DNA of 64,000 nt from Rostratula benghalensis. Lineage: Eukaryota > Chordata > Aves > Charadriiformes > Rostratulidae. Where the stretch lies: contig VXAI01000019.1 of assembly GCA_013399305.1 (NCBI GenBank), forward strand, positions 3,175,279-3,239,278, read 5' to 3'. Shown one piece after another: positions 48,242 through 61,260 of the stretch (its first letter is position 1; every line of letters starts with the position of its first letter). The notes under the pieces are model-generated. The model saw only the letters and a list, made by a program, of their open reading frames with translations, made no database searches and was not told the origin of the DNA. The position numbers and the translations under genes are program-made.

Positions 48242-51189
48242 CACTATGGTCAGTTTAAGTACTCATGAATTGGTTTGATGGCTTTTCTGCTGCTGCTGCT
48301 TTTGTTTCAAGTCACTCCAACAAAGTAGAGTTAACACAGAAATGGGGCTTAGACACTATGAAGTAGTATTTGGCAAAGCAAATTCTGTAGAATACATGTA
48401 TTGGCAAGAAAGATAGGAATACATAGGTGTATGTTTTCCATATGCATGACCTATTTGTGCTGTATTCAAAATTAATAACCTAAATACCAAATACATTCTA
48501 CGTGGCATAGGTGGCCCGGATTTGCATCGTACAGAGTAAAAGTTGATGACTTACTCATCCTCAAGTTGCTCCCTTGATTCTGTTGAGCAACTGCATATTG
48601 TGTCTGTAAAGGTTGGGATGTAAAAGGGAAGGTCTTCAATGCTGCCTACACAATTTGCAGATTACATGACAGACAGCAGGCAGACCCAAGAAATTAGATA
48701 TATTAAGAAATGATATACATAAAAAGAATATTTTTTTAACTCTTTACCCATTGAAATGTGTTTGAAGTAGAAATAAATGAATGATCTCCTTTCCCTTAGT
48801 CTCTGTTTCAACTTGCCACACTTTAACAGGGTTAATGTTTCTTTGAAGAAAGGTAGTTCAAAAATTCAATTCATGTATTTAAAATTTATTAAAAAGTTTT
48901 CAAAATCTTTTGAAAACAACAGTAAATAGTGTAATTGCCTGTGGTCACTGTTGCTAGTACGATCTTATTCTTGCATGTTGACATTGTATTGATTTATCTG
49001 TCTTTTGTCTGTTTGTTCATGTGTCTATACAGGAAGTAGCTCATATTTATTCATGAGTAGTTTTCTGGGGGTCAAGGAAAATGCTGTATGTGTAGTATAA
49101 ATTAGACCCATTAGAAAGAAATACAATTTTTCCTGTCTCCATGCACTATCATTAGAGGTTCTTTTATTTATGAAACAAGCAAGGTAAATGGTACAGAATC
49201 AGAAAGTATTTATCAATTCCTTTGCAGACCATGTTTTCATACCCTAATTAGACTTTGGGGAAAGAAAAAAAAATATATAGCACACTTTAAATTCACAGTA
49301 AAAATATTCAGAAACTAATATTTAACTGTAGATAATTCACTAATATTTAACTGTAGATAATTCTGACAAATATTTTAGAAAAAATACTTCTGGCTATTCT
49401 TTTGGGGAATTGCCCACATACATTACGGGTAGAATGCACTGTTTAAATTATTTCCCTGAGCAGCATAAAGTTCCACATCCTGAAAAATTAACCTAACAGA
49501 CCAACATGCTAGATCCAGAAGTTGCTATATCACCTGTTAGCCTGCCAAATAAAATAATTTAGAAGTTTAATGCAAACCAAAGGGAGTGCTTAGTGATAAG
49601 AATGACTCAGTGTTCCAGGCTGAGATATAAAACAGCTTCAGCAAATGTAAATTATCACTATTCTAGTGACCAATTCTATTTCAGTATGAAAAAGTTTACC
49701 ATATTTTTCTTATCAAATAACTCTAAGGTTTACCTCATTTGATTGACCATTGATTATTTGCCAGTTTCTTAAATTTTCCTTACACTGCTAGACATGGTTA
49801 GATTCTATTTAGATACTTATTAAACTGGATACACATTTTAGTATAGGAAATAACTATTCTGTAAAAGGTTCAAAGTTTTTTATAAAACCTCCAACTTTCA
49901 GACAACTTTTAGGAGGTGCAGGAGGAACCTGAAGACAGTCAAGTTTTATACCTGGCTTGGATTTAGTAACTAACTGAGTATTCAATCTGCTCTTCAGGTG
50001 ATCTTTGTATCTCAGTGGCAATACACACCTGCACAACCAAACCAGCTTTATTCTGATACGGATGTCTCTGAATGTTTAATTTGACATCACGATGCTATGA
50101 CTTTTTTTTTCTGTTGAGACAACAAATACTTATACTTTCCATTAACTTTAACCAATTTTGTTTAACAATTGTTAAGGTGCATTTTATATAGTTGCTTTGA
50201 ATAACATAGTGCAAAACATGCATCAGTTAAAATATTTAGTTGTAAACAGATGATTTATCGAGTAAAAATACTACATGCATTTTGAGCTGCTAAATATAGT
50301 CTTCTATGTCAAAATGAGTAGTAGGAAATATTTCTCACACACTGATCTTGCCATATGGAAGGCACTTATTTCGGGTAACAGCTACACATTTTGTAATACT
50401 GCTAAAAGAGTTGGAATAAAACCCAGACAAGCACAAGAGCACTTCTTCTATGCGTACTTCAAACTGTGTTATAGGATCACTGGCATGATGGCATGATTAA
50501 TCTTTTACCTTTTTTGAGATCAGACAAATTCAGCGCTACGATAATCTTTGAAGGTACCTGAAGCAGAACTGTCCTTAGAGGCACGGGGTAAGAAAGGTAG
50601 TGTACCATCCCTCTACTTATTTTATCTTAATAAAATATCAGCATTCCTTGTTTTGTTATGCTAATTTTCATATATTTCAATTCAAAACCCACCTCCAGAC
50701 TGTTAAACTTGTTGTTAAAGCCTAGATGTAAGGACTTACATTTGTAGTCTTTCTTATGAGCTACTGCTCTGGAATTGATTCTTTTTATCAGTTTACATAC
50801 AGAGAAGTTTATTGACTGTCTTACAGGTTCTAGTTTAGCTCCATAATCTAGCACACAAGTGTCATTGCTTGCAAACTTCTTCATAAATAACTCAGATTTC
50901 TACTAAAGACATCTTGAAGAAGTGTTAGAAAACTTCATTTTTGGAAGACTTTATAATCCATTTATCAACATTTTGCAGAACAAAAGCAGACAAGTGACTT
51001 ATTAGAAATTAGTTAGTTTAGTTCTTTTTTCTAATAGTTTTTATAGTTTTCCTGAGCAGCAAAATAACTGGTTCTTTTTTCTTACATGAAATGTCATATT
51101 TCTGAACTCTGTAATGAATTCAAATGAGTGCAAAATATTCTCTATATTATTCCCTGAGCTAGTGAACCCCATACAATGTTGTCCCTGAA
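48242..51189. other. AT-rich non-coding stretch
   Basis: No gene was recognised. A short CTG repeat (about four units) is near 48289-48300, and a nearly exact 25-bp tandem duplication is at 49315-49364. The 73-codon frame at 50275-50496 starts at an ATG but has no recognisable domain. Confidence 0.55.
49315..49364 (+). repeat. 25-bp tandem duplication
   Basis: CTAATATTTAACTGTAGATA plus ATTCA at 49315-49339 is repeated immediately at 49340-49364, with only the last base differing. Such identity implies a young duplication. Confidence 0.92.
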
Positions 51190-51209
51190 NNNNNNNNNNN
51201 NNNNNNNNN
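51190..51209. other. assembly gap (20 N)
   Basis: Twenty N bases. A round short value like this is often a placeholder, so the true size may differ. Confidence 0.98.
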
Positions 51210-52043
51210 CATTACTCGATACACAATGCACAAAACAAATGTCTTAAAAAACAATGAAAATCAATACAGTCTTGTATAAGTAGATAACTGTGCAGTACTC
51301 CTTAGACAAAAATTTACTCATTTAATTTTTCTATTGCAGAAATAAATAAATAAATACAAGGGGGGAAAAATCCCAAAACAAACCCTAAATTATCTCAGCA
51401 GGTCAATGTAAGCTTGGAATAATACATGAAACTAAGGAATTCATGGTATAGGTCAAAGTAATTGTTCAGTGTAATAATACAATAATATTATTCTGTAAGT
51501 ATGGGATTATTAAAAATCTGTTTTTACAAAGTTCATTTATTTTCAGATAAGAAAAGCAGGATAAGGCACTACCATAACAGTCAGAGCTCTTAAATGCTGT
51601 GAAACTGCAAATCCATATGTAGTACAGTCGTGTGCTTTGTAGAGAAAAATCTCAGTTAAATCCAGTTTGGGGTCTAGAAACAGCACCACATCATCAATCT
51701 CTTGGCACACCTAAGAAACCTCAGTGGGGGGGGCATTCTGTCCTTCTAGGACCAAAACTGAGTCGGAGTGGCAGGATCTAATCAAGTAGCTTTAGTGGTA
51801 CCCCAGTCAATACTGTGGGGGGACCCTGAGCTGAGGTGGGCTGGCAGCATCCCTGGGAGTGGTTGCTTTTTCAGCATCACTCTGCACCTGTGCTTCTCCA
51901 CGGTAGAAACATCTGAGCAACAGAGGATGTTGGTACAAGCCTGGGTCAAGAAGTAGATATGTAATTTATAGGTGACTATCAAATAGATTAAAATTGACCT
52001 ACTAAGTGGACAGGAAAATGAGAAACTCTAGTATTCCCTTACC

Positions 52044-52060
52044 AAAAAAAAAAAAAAAAA
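52044..52060. repeat. poly-A tract (A17)
   Basis: Seventeen consecutive A residues. Confidence 0.9.
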
Positions 52061-53115
52061 TCAAAGGGAAAACACCATTAAAAGTCTTGGTTCTATTTCC
52101 ATATCTGTAAAACTTAATACTTAACAGATGCGGCATGGAGAAGGAGAGAGAGGAAGGGAGTAGATCTCACCTTCTAACAAATCTGCAGAACTTTCTGCTT
52201 CACAGGAGTGAAATATTTATGTTTACAACCCATTCTGCAAGGATGGCTGGGTCCCTGCTTACCCTTCCAACATATTTTCTCTTGAAAATGTTATTTCAGC
52301 TTGCTGTTATTAGCCTTACTCCTTCCCCTTTCCTCACAGATATTCAGTGATGTTGAGGACTCAGAGTGATTAATAGCTAGATTTTTGTGGCTGTTACTGG
52401 TAACAGAGATCAATATAATAAGCTGAAGCTCAGGTAACAGCGATTCACAGTGTGTCACTCCTTCAATTTCTTTGTCTCCTGAGATTTCCATAGCTCCAGC
52501 AAGGGCCAGTAAGAGTATACCAGATGGTGTGAATGCAGACATCTTTCACAGTTTCACCTAGACCAATTCAGGCTTTGGTTTTATGAAAGATCTGCTGAAA
52601 AATTCACTTTGTTTCTTCACTTCAACCAGTCCATAACCACTCCTGTACACTCCTCAAACAATGGAAATGCAGCAATAGTTTGGGAAGTGTATCTAATACT
52701 GTGCTTCCTCCACCATATCTCAAAATCCTCAGCAATGGGTTAAACTTGCTAAGAACAGAGAAAAATGTCCATTTTTGCCATTTAATCAGAGTGATGCCCT
52801 GTGAAGGTGGCTGTACTGTGTAGGAGTGATAGTAAGTAAGGATTAGTATCTAACCTAATAGATATTTAGAGAGTGAAATATTTGGAATGATCACATGGCA
52901 CTGGTGAGAAGATATTAATACATCAGATATAAAGAGTGATCCAAGAATAGATGGTATTTTGGCTCCAATTCCTATAGCGTAACAGAGAAACAGAACTGCC
53001 TTGGGGGTGAAAACAAACATTTTTAGTTTCAGACTCACGTGATGGTCATGGCTAGGATGGGTCTTAAACTAAACTGTCAAGGGCTGCTCCAGTGGGGGGA
53101 TAAAATGGGGAGGGG

Positions 53116-53140
53116 AAAAAAAAAAAAAAAAAGAAAGAAA
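53116..53140. repeat. poly-A tract with GAAA units
   Basis: An A17 run at 53116-53132 is followed by two GAAA units. It is a simple repeat. Confidence 0.9.
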
Positions 53141-56100
53141 GGATCCACTTTTTATGAGACATTTTGCTCACATTTCACATTACTTTAAATGTTTCCTTCC
53201 CGTGTAATGTGTTGAAAATTGCAATAAAATGCTAAATTGAAATTGTCATGAGCTGGGGATTAGGGGCAAATTTGCAAACATGGAAGATGTAGATCTGTTC
53301 ACTAAATACGTCAAACATGGACTTAAGATAAGTAATTATTGTCAGCAGAAAGAACACGTACAATGAAAGATTGGATAATGGAATAGGTACACTCAATGTC
53401 ATGTCAAAATGGATTAAAGGTATAAATATATGATATATCATGTTCAAAAGTGTTACTTATCAGCTCAGAAATCATCCAAAGAACTTTTAAATAGGCAAGT
53501 AGCTCACCTCAGCATAAATTTGATATGATTTACTTGTAAATAGGGTCCATTGTCTTTTTTTTTTTTTCTGTAGCTCTACTCAAGGTTTTTTGTTTGAGTC
53601 CGTAAAGTATAAATAGAATCTTATGCACTGACGTATTAATAACATTGCTTGCAGAATTTTGTGGTTTTGGGGGAAATGTTTAAAATCACCAAGAATACAT
53701 GGAGGGTTCCTGGAGATCTCAAACACAGAGGTACGGAAATGGCAATAAATACCTTCATTTGTTGAAGTCTTGTTTCCACAGCAGGGTGAAGTATCACAGA
53801 TTAACGTTAGACAATGTTGTCCAGAAATTCTGGAAGAGAAGAACACATGGTCAACAGCTTTCTGAAAGTACTTGTATCACCTGTGTTAAGAACACACAGC
53901 AGATGTTGATCCTTTTCTAAAATAAATTCTAGAAAATGGCTTATATTCAAAAAAGGTAAACATTCTACCCTGCTTATACAAAATCTACTATTGTCAAATC
54001 TGTTGTCAGACCATTGTCAAAGTATTTAGGATGTTCAAAATCAGAAGGTCTTTGGGGAAGAGTCCTTCATACAGGCATAAATAATAAATAATGCATAATA
54101 ATATTATACAAAAATCCAGGATCAACCATACTAGGTGTTAATACAAACACTACTGTGGGAACTTTGGAAGATGTAAATTTTAAGTAAATACATAACAGGA
54201 AAATATCAGATACATTCCTGACACCCTCCTCTCTTGTGATTCTGAGTCATTTATATCATTCAGGTCGAGCGCTCAAGGGTAGGAACTTCAGAAGTTGAAG
54301 ACAGTATACAAACAATCATTTTCATTTAACATTGGGTGGATTTTTTCTGTATGCATTAATCTCTCTTTGAGTCAATATAACCTTTCTCATCTTTGAAATG
54401 CCCTGTACCAGTAAGTTCATTATTTAATTAATGATTATTAAAAACACTCCTACCATTGACACAAGAGTTTTGCTTTGTGCTCAATTCCTTTTCTATATAT
54501 TCCTCAGGTTTTGTCTTTTTTGTCAGCTGAGCGTTGATGAGAGAACTGTATTACTAAGCTAATTGAAAACCCTGTTGTATAAGTGAAACCTGGAGAACCC
54601 ATCATTGTGGTGCAAAATGTTTTTAAGCTGAGAAGAGCTGACTAGTTTGACCTTAGGTATTTTTAGGATAAATCTGTACTTCCTGTTAACTGTGGGGTTT
54701 GAATGGCTGATGGGCAAAATAATGAGGATATACCATACTGTTTTTATTTTCTGGTAAAGGTTTAAGTCTTGAGTCTTGATGGTCTCCTTTCTTTTGCCCA
54801 TTTAGTTTTTCTTGTGCTCATGGTTTCTTTCTTCTCCTCACTTGTTTGTTTTCCACTCAGCTTCCTTGGTATTCCCTCCTTTTTTTTCCTGGTGGCTATA
54901 TTACATTCCTTGCTTTGCTTTATGAGCTGAAACAGCAGCTTTAACAAGTGTGCAGCACGTAACCAAAGGCTGCAATTAGCAACAAAATTCATACATTTTC
55001 AAAAGTGGCTACAGGTTTTCCTATGGCCCCATATATAAGATAAGGCTGAGGGCTGCACAGGGGCTTTAGTGAAGCTGATGGACATCTTCTGTGGGCTTCA
55101 GTTGGAGGGCAATTTGTCCCTCTATTCAGCAGTGCACAAAGATTTGCATGGTGTCTCATATGTAGCGTGCTTGGAAAGTGCTGATTTAGGCACATTAGAA
55201 TTTGGATGGGTAGCAACATAGGAACCGTAGCCTGTAGCAGGTTTTCTCTGGACCACAGGTTAAATTTGTGGGTGTTTTAGCATAGTCAGGTAGTTTAGGA
55301 AACTATTTATATATGTACAGCCTAAACTGTGAGATCCTACACCCTTCCTATATAGTGTCAAGTTGTATCCAGTTATGCATAGACTCAAAAGATACACAAA
55401 ATACACAGAAGTAAAACCGAGTCACCCAGAAGGTTTAGGGAGTTAGGAAAAAATATGGGTAATAAGATAATTTGTTAGAATGCCTCTGGTCTCCATTTAA
55501 TGTTTTATATGTTCTTTTTAGGTCATTTTAAGTAATAGGGGAAAATAGCAATAAATGTTAACAATCTAATTTAGTTTTACTAGAGAAAAACTGAATGCAA
55601 TGAAATTTCTTAAAATAGTTTTAAGCTGAAGGCTGTATAAATGTTCCTATTAAAAATGTTCCTATTTGAAATCTGATTGAGTGCAATGGGCTTCTTAAAG
55701 TGGCCAAGACTTTGGGTAAATTTTATATAAGTGACAACAACAACAAAACATAAATCGTTAAATTCAAAACTTCTACTAAGCCATGACTATTAGTGATCTG
55801 GACAGAGTCTAGATAGCTCCCCCAGCAAGTGTTTGGACTGCAAAGGATGTTAAGCAGGAATTTCGCTCAACTTTTTCAGAGCCAAAACTGTTGCTTAAAG
55901 AGCTCTAGAACCTGAAATAGGTACTGAATGAACATAAGAGCCTTCGCTGCTAGGTAACTCACAGCACATGAGATTGCTGTCTTTGTTCTTGCAGTTAAAT
56001 ATTTAATTTCTGACTGTTTCCCATTTTAGGCTCTGTGTTAACACTCCCTATATGCCAAGTTTCCAATGGAATGGTGTGGTTAAGCTCTATTTTGAAATCC

Positions 56101-56264
56101 CTCCTCAGCTTGCCTCTTTCAGTGTCCATATGATTCTGCAAAGTCCTGTAGAATTTATTTCACCAAATTGCAAAGCTTTCAGTGGAAGTGTCAGTGAATA
56201 GGTTCTTGTGGAAACCATCAACTGGTGTTGTTCAGCCACAAGTTAGAGTAATTATAAGAACTTT

Positions 56265-56305
56265 TGTAATGGGGAACCAGCTGGTGAAGGTGGTTCCCCA
56301 TTACA
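56265..56305. repeat. perfect 15-bp inverted repeat (hairpin)
   Basis: TGTAATGGGGAACCA at 56265-56279 is matched by its exact reverse complement TGGTTCCCCATTACA at 56291-56305, with an 11-base loop between them. The stem does not extend clearly beyond these 15 pairs, which is short for a microRNA precursor. It could be an extruding hairpin, a remnant of a small inverted-repeat transposon, or a small structured RNA. Confidence 0.9.
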
Positions 56306-57561
56306 GCTGGAACTGCCTTTCTATCAGCAAAAGCCTCCGGCGGTCTTCGTTTTTGAACCATTCAAATCACACCTGACCAAAGGAGTTGTACCATCCTGGT
56401 CTGCCTGTGCAGTTTTCTTCTCGTGTCCATGTAAAGAGTTATGTTTTATACCTGAGTCTCTTCCCAAGAGGCTGAATTGCGATTTTGATGTGCACTTTAA
56501 TGATTTGACCTGCATATGGCTGCACCAACCCAGGTGTTCCTATTACTGAGGGCTTGATTCATTATTTAGTTAACTTTTTCAGGACTGTGGGGCTCAGCTC
56601 TCTTAAAATACCAAGATACACAATTCCTATTTTATTTTGGAGCAACATCTTGAAAAATAGTGCTTCTCAATATCTTTTTAAAAGAAAACTTTAGAAAAGT
56701 AACTTTTTATATTCAATACTGAAGCTTTAGAGGAGCAAACCTATTGCTATAAGAGAAAGTATTAATAGTTGTGTTATTTAGTTGCTGATCTTTTATCCAT
56801 GACATTGGTTAGCAATAGAAGATTTTGAATTTTGTTCATTTCTGATATGAAACATACACTACAGAGTTATAGTCATTGTTCTTTCTTATCTGGAAGTTAA
56901 TTTTAAATTGTTAATATTGTTTTAAATTACACTAGGAAAGTAGAATCTACAAGTCAATACTGTATCTGTTCTTGCTTCACTCTAACTGCTGCATGTTAAG
57001 AAAATAAAAATCCCTTCAGCATTTCCTTCCATTCTGTTTCTATCAGGCAAAAGCTTCATATGTGGGCAGGTAATTAAAACATATGCACAGCCCACAGGCC
57101 TCTGAATCACCACTCTTTTCTCAACTAAACATTCCTTTTTTTCTCACACATTTCATCTTGTTTTTACGCTAATAAGTTTATTATATAGTATTGATCATCA
57201 AGCTTTATTTATTATAGTGGTAATTGTTGATATAACTCTTTATAGGAAAACAGCTCTTCACAGATTTTAAATTGTGCTGTTTGCATGTCTGCTTCCAGAA
57301 ATTCTATAAATGATATTTTATAACTTTCATAAGGAGGAATGTCACTTCTTCAATAAAATCAAAGGTACAAGAAGAAAACTTTCCTGTCTTTCCCTTGGTT
57401 ATATCTGCACCATCTGAGGCGTACGTCAATAGTGTACACTGTTCCAGGGCATGTTGACCCAGAATGTTATTGCTTGAAAGCATTCATGAATACTATGAAT
57501 TTACTTGGTCTGTTCTCATTCCTTTATTCTGATTTTTTCACCTTCTTTTCTCTCCCAACAG
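56306..57561. other. AT-rich non-coding stretch
   Basis: No gene or recognised repeat is seen. The 79-codon frame at 57432-57671 runs through the possible exon on its right in a different phase from the longer one. Confidence 0.5.
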
Positions 57562-57758
57562 ATTCTTATACCCATCTGCCAAGGAAATTTTTAAGAGACA
57601 AAAAGAAGAAGATAGAAATGGAAAAAAGATTCCCTCAACAAATAATCCCACTATTACCTCTTCTTTGGTGAACTGTAGTTCTCATCAAATTAAAAGCACC
57701 TTGGTGAATAACAGTCTCCACCCACTGCCACTCCTCCCTGCTTTTTGATCTCTTCCAG
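57562..57758 (+). other. candidate 197-nt exon with open frame
   Basis: A pyrimidine-rich acceptor (CTTCTTTTCTCTCCCAACAG, ending at 57561) and a consensus donor (TTCCAG|GTAAGT, with GT at 57759-57760) bound 197 nt. In the phase starting at the second base the interval is open for 61 codons up to a TGA at 57746-57748, ten bases before the donor. The peptide is charged at its start (SAKEIFKRQKEEDRNGKK) and then serine, asparagine and threonine-rich; I recognise no family. A coding exon with a stop just before a donor would be a penultimate exon with a short spliced 3' UTR. The donor end also reads as an acceptor (CTTTTTGATCTCTTCCAG), so the interpretation is ambiguous. A chance pseudo-exon remains likely. 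Confidence 0.2.
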
Positions 57759-59810
57759 GTAAGTCTGTACATATTCTAATTTGATATTTCTGTTATGAGT
57801 CATCCCATAAATTTTATGTCATGACTCTTCTAGTTTAATCTCATAGAATAAATATCATAGAAATATTTGTTATTCTTTGCTTTAGGGTGTTGAACTGAAA
57901 ACTGTTCATTTTTAAGGGGGAAAAATCTGTTTATGTATGCATCTGCATTTGTGCATACCCAGAACACACTTAAATATGAATTCCCATCAGACTCTTTTTA
58001 CCTCAATTACTAAACACTGCCTGGTTTGAATCAGAGAAAATTTTGAAGTCTTGTAATACTAATACAGATGAACACTCAGATATGTATTAAGGGATCAATG
58101 AACCTGTTATTTTCTGTATTACACCCTTCCCATTTTTTTTTCCCCATTGTCTATGGGTTTATTCTTTCCAGTGTAGCTTACACCAAATTTAGACAGATTT
58201 TTATTTTCACTCTATATGCTAGTATGTATTTGTCATCACTATCTCTTTCTTAGATATGAGAAATAGAATGAATGTATCAGTACTTGTGCTCTCATCTCTG
58301 CTCTAGCACCAGGGGTAAAGAATTAGAAATTGCTCAAGGGTGAGAAATCGCTATAGAGAAAAACATCAGGATTCCAGTAGAGCTGTCCTCTGCTCCCTCA
58401 TAATCCCTGAAGACTTTTGACACTGTCTCAGTGATTGTCTGCTGAAACAACCAAATTCAAATAGAATAAAACTGCTTAAATCTTCAGTTCCCTAATCAGT
58501 GCGAAGAGCCAGCCAAATGCTGCGCTGCTGGTCTTTTTTAATAACTACACATTCTTTCATGTGTGAGACACCGACCAGACTGCTTTCACTCCTCCACTTT
58601 TTTTTTTTCCTTCTTTTCATTTTTCACTCTGGATTGACTCCTGAGTAAAGCAGTTTTATTCCGAGACCTGATTGTTATGGTGTTTTCACTTTCTAGTCTA
58701 CTGCAGGAATACCCTGTTTGGGATGCCCTCTGTTGGATCCCTTTTTTTTTTTTTTTTTAGAAATTTGCTATATTGCAATTTGCCAGAAGACTTCACAACA
58801 GTTTCTCATTACTCTATTTCCACTTCTCTTCTCTTTTGAACTTTGTAGCTTCCAAATTCAAGAGATATGTCTACATTAAGATTTGGTGGTGACATATGAG
58901 CTAGTACAGAAGTTAACCACACAGGTTATGGGAAACTGTATTTTCTGGCTACAGTCAGAAGATATATATATAAAGCTTTTAGCTTTCAGTACTACAAAAA
59001 AAACCAAAAAAAAACCCCCAAAAAAATTCTTAAAAGTTCAGAGATGAGATCACTGGTGGCAAAAAAGGCTTCATTTACTTTTCTCTCTCTGCATCATAAA
59101 GCTTTAGTAAGTCTGATATAGGAAACTATTTGCTGGAAAATATTCTGCAGATTTTGATTGATTCCTGGTCCAGCCACACAAAGAAAAGGATTTGAAGCTA
59201 TCTTGAATGTTGTGCTGTGCTGTATAAATTATATTCACAATGTTTCACTACAGTTATCAACTCATGCCTCCCAACACTGCCCCATATCTTAATGTCTTGG
59301 GTTTGTCCCTTAAAAGAAAACTCATTTTCTTTCAAAAATGTGAACCGCAAGATATAGACAATAAATGTGTTAAAGTATCCAGACAAGGGATGGAAAACAG
59401 TTATGGTAGCAAGCTGCACTGATTTCCTGCATTTTGGAATTAGATGATCGCTACATTTCTATCCTAGAGGTCAGATAAAAAGGAAGTAAGCAAGCAAACA
59501 AACAAAAAGCCCCAAACAAAACACACAAAACTAGAATTTATGTTCTACTTATCAGAAACCAAAACATGCAAAAGAGAAAGGGTCAAAATTCTGCTAAAAC
59601 AAAGAACTTAAACTCCAATATTTTCCTTAAAAATTTAATTTTTCCTCAGGCAACCAAGCCAACCTGGCAAGTTGGTGGTCTTTCTCACCAATTAATCTAA
59701 ACTGCTAAGAACTATTGTAATTCCCTATCCCCAGCTAACAATGACCTACTTTAAGCTACAGATTTCTGTTAAGTAAAAACCCATTAAAAGGGAAAGAAAA
59801 AAAAAAAAGT
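57759..59810. other. AT-rich non-coding stretch
   Basis: No gene was recognised. Homopolymers include T11 at 58598-58608 and T17 at 58742-58758, and an A-tract with CC interruptions is at about 58995-59027. An A12 run is at 59797-59808. Confidence 0.55.
58742..58758. repeat. poly-T tract (T17)
   Basis: Seventeen consecutive T residues. Confidence 0.9.
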
Positions 59811-60200
59811 CCCTCCAGGCCATCTGTTGTTTATTTTTCCTATTAGCAGCAAACTGTTCTCCTGGAGAACAAGGGTCAGTCAGTTCCACAGGAAACAGGA
59901 ACATTCTGCCCTTTCATTTGCTGCTTTGTAAATAGTAGCAGGTATTACTTTTCCTTCATAATGTTTAAACAGGTAGAAGCGGGTAATGTGATAATGCAGT
60001 TCTTTGCAACTATTGTTATTTGAATTCACCGTAACACAGCAGCCAGAGTCTGGATTTATGAACTCCTACTCCCTGACATTTCTTTTGCAAATGGTGCAAC
60101 GTTCTGACTACTTTCCTGATTCAAATTTATCTTTTGTTGCATGTTTTATCTTTAAGTTTCTGACAAGATGATGGCATTATCATACTAATGTTTCTAATAT
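59811..60200. promoter_or_regulatory. candidate conserved regulatory element
   Basis: This is single-copy-looking sequence with more balanced base content and few homopolymers, unlike its flanks. It carries a self-complementary TTCTCCTGGAGAA at 59858-59870 and clustered forkhead-like (TTGTTTATTTTT, GTAAATA) and Sox-like (ATTGTTAT) cores. These motifs are individually common. The call is an inference from texture, without alignment. Confidence 0.2.
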
Positions 60201-61260
60201 TTGTGTTTTAGTTTAGTTTCGTTTAACTGCCTTTTGTTTAACTTGGAACTTGTTTTCCTGTATAAAATAAAAACATCACAATCTAATGTACTGCAAAATG
60301 AGCAGTTTAAGTGTCATTTCCCCCCCTGAATACTCACAGCTATTAGTCAGCTGTGGAGAAAAGAAAAGGGAGTGGAGTCTCACCCATGCATTTTCTGTAG
60401 CATGAAGAAGTAGAAAAGGAGTAGAAATATGCAGCAAGTGTTTGTGATGATAATACCTTGCACTGCAGGTATGAATGGATTTATTTCTTAACCAGCTGGT
60501 TTACAATAAATACGTACACAACCAGCTGTCTTTAAAAAAACATCTTTTGCAACATCTAATGTTAAGTAAAGGCAAAACAGTGGGTAGTAGTTGAAGACAA
60601 GAGTGGTGAATCATGTAGTTGCAGTAAGTAGGATGTTGAGCTTTTAATGAGACATATAAACAATTAGTAACACGGCCAATAAGATTTTCCCCCCTTCTTT
60701 TTATCTTTCTGAAACTGGGGGTGTGTGATGAGCATTAAATTATCCTTTTTATCTATTGCCATGCTCGATAGTAAATTACCTTTACAATGTTCCCAAACCT
60801 ATTTAGAAGCTAGAGTTGAGTAATAATGGTGAAAGCAAGGAAGAAATACAGACCAAGACTGCATTACTTCTTTTGGTTGCCTTCTTCAAAATAGGGTTGA
60901 TGCACTCCAAATTAACATTACTAATATTAAACATAATTTGTTTCATTTTGCACTATATAATACAAGCTGAACAATGCATAAGATGAAAAAGATTCCTCAA
61001 CGTTAAAATATGATTATCTGACAGCAATCAACTGTAAGTCTGTTGATTTCTATAAGCATTTTGTGACGAGCAGAAGTGAATAAATTTGAGGAGGTTGGGG
61101 GATTTTGGTGGTTAACTGATTCTGGCAGTCAGTCTGTGCTGGTACAGATTGCTCAAAAGGCTGTAGCCTCCAAGGAAGGGACGTTATCTTGAAGGAATTA
61201 TGGAATCCTTCTTAAGTCAATCCTTAGTGTTTTACTATCTATTTTAGTGCCAATACTAAC
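60201..61260. other. AT-rich non-coding stretch
   Basis: No gene or recognised repeat is seen. A pyrimidine run precedes a G-run near 60690-60725, and text at about 61020-61090 looks moderately complex. Confidence 0.55.

Larger units (their letters stand above)
51210..56264. other. AT-rich non-coding stretch with one GC-richer island
   Basis: No gene was recognised. The part at about 51650-51960 is less AT-rich, contains a G8 run near 51726 and frames on both strands (51768-51956 plus, 51782-51982 minus), and could be an old repeat. A17 runs occur at 52044-52060 and 53116-53132, and T13 at 53555-53567. AAT-rich text is at about 54078-54110, and a short two-copy AAATGTTCCTATT repeat is at 55639-55665. 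Confidence 0.5.

Noticed and set aside
50275..50496. 73-codon ATG frame with protein-like composition
   Set aside because: No family is recognised, its start context is unremarkable and its length is within chance.
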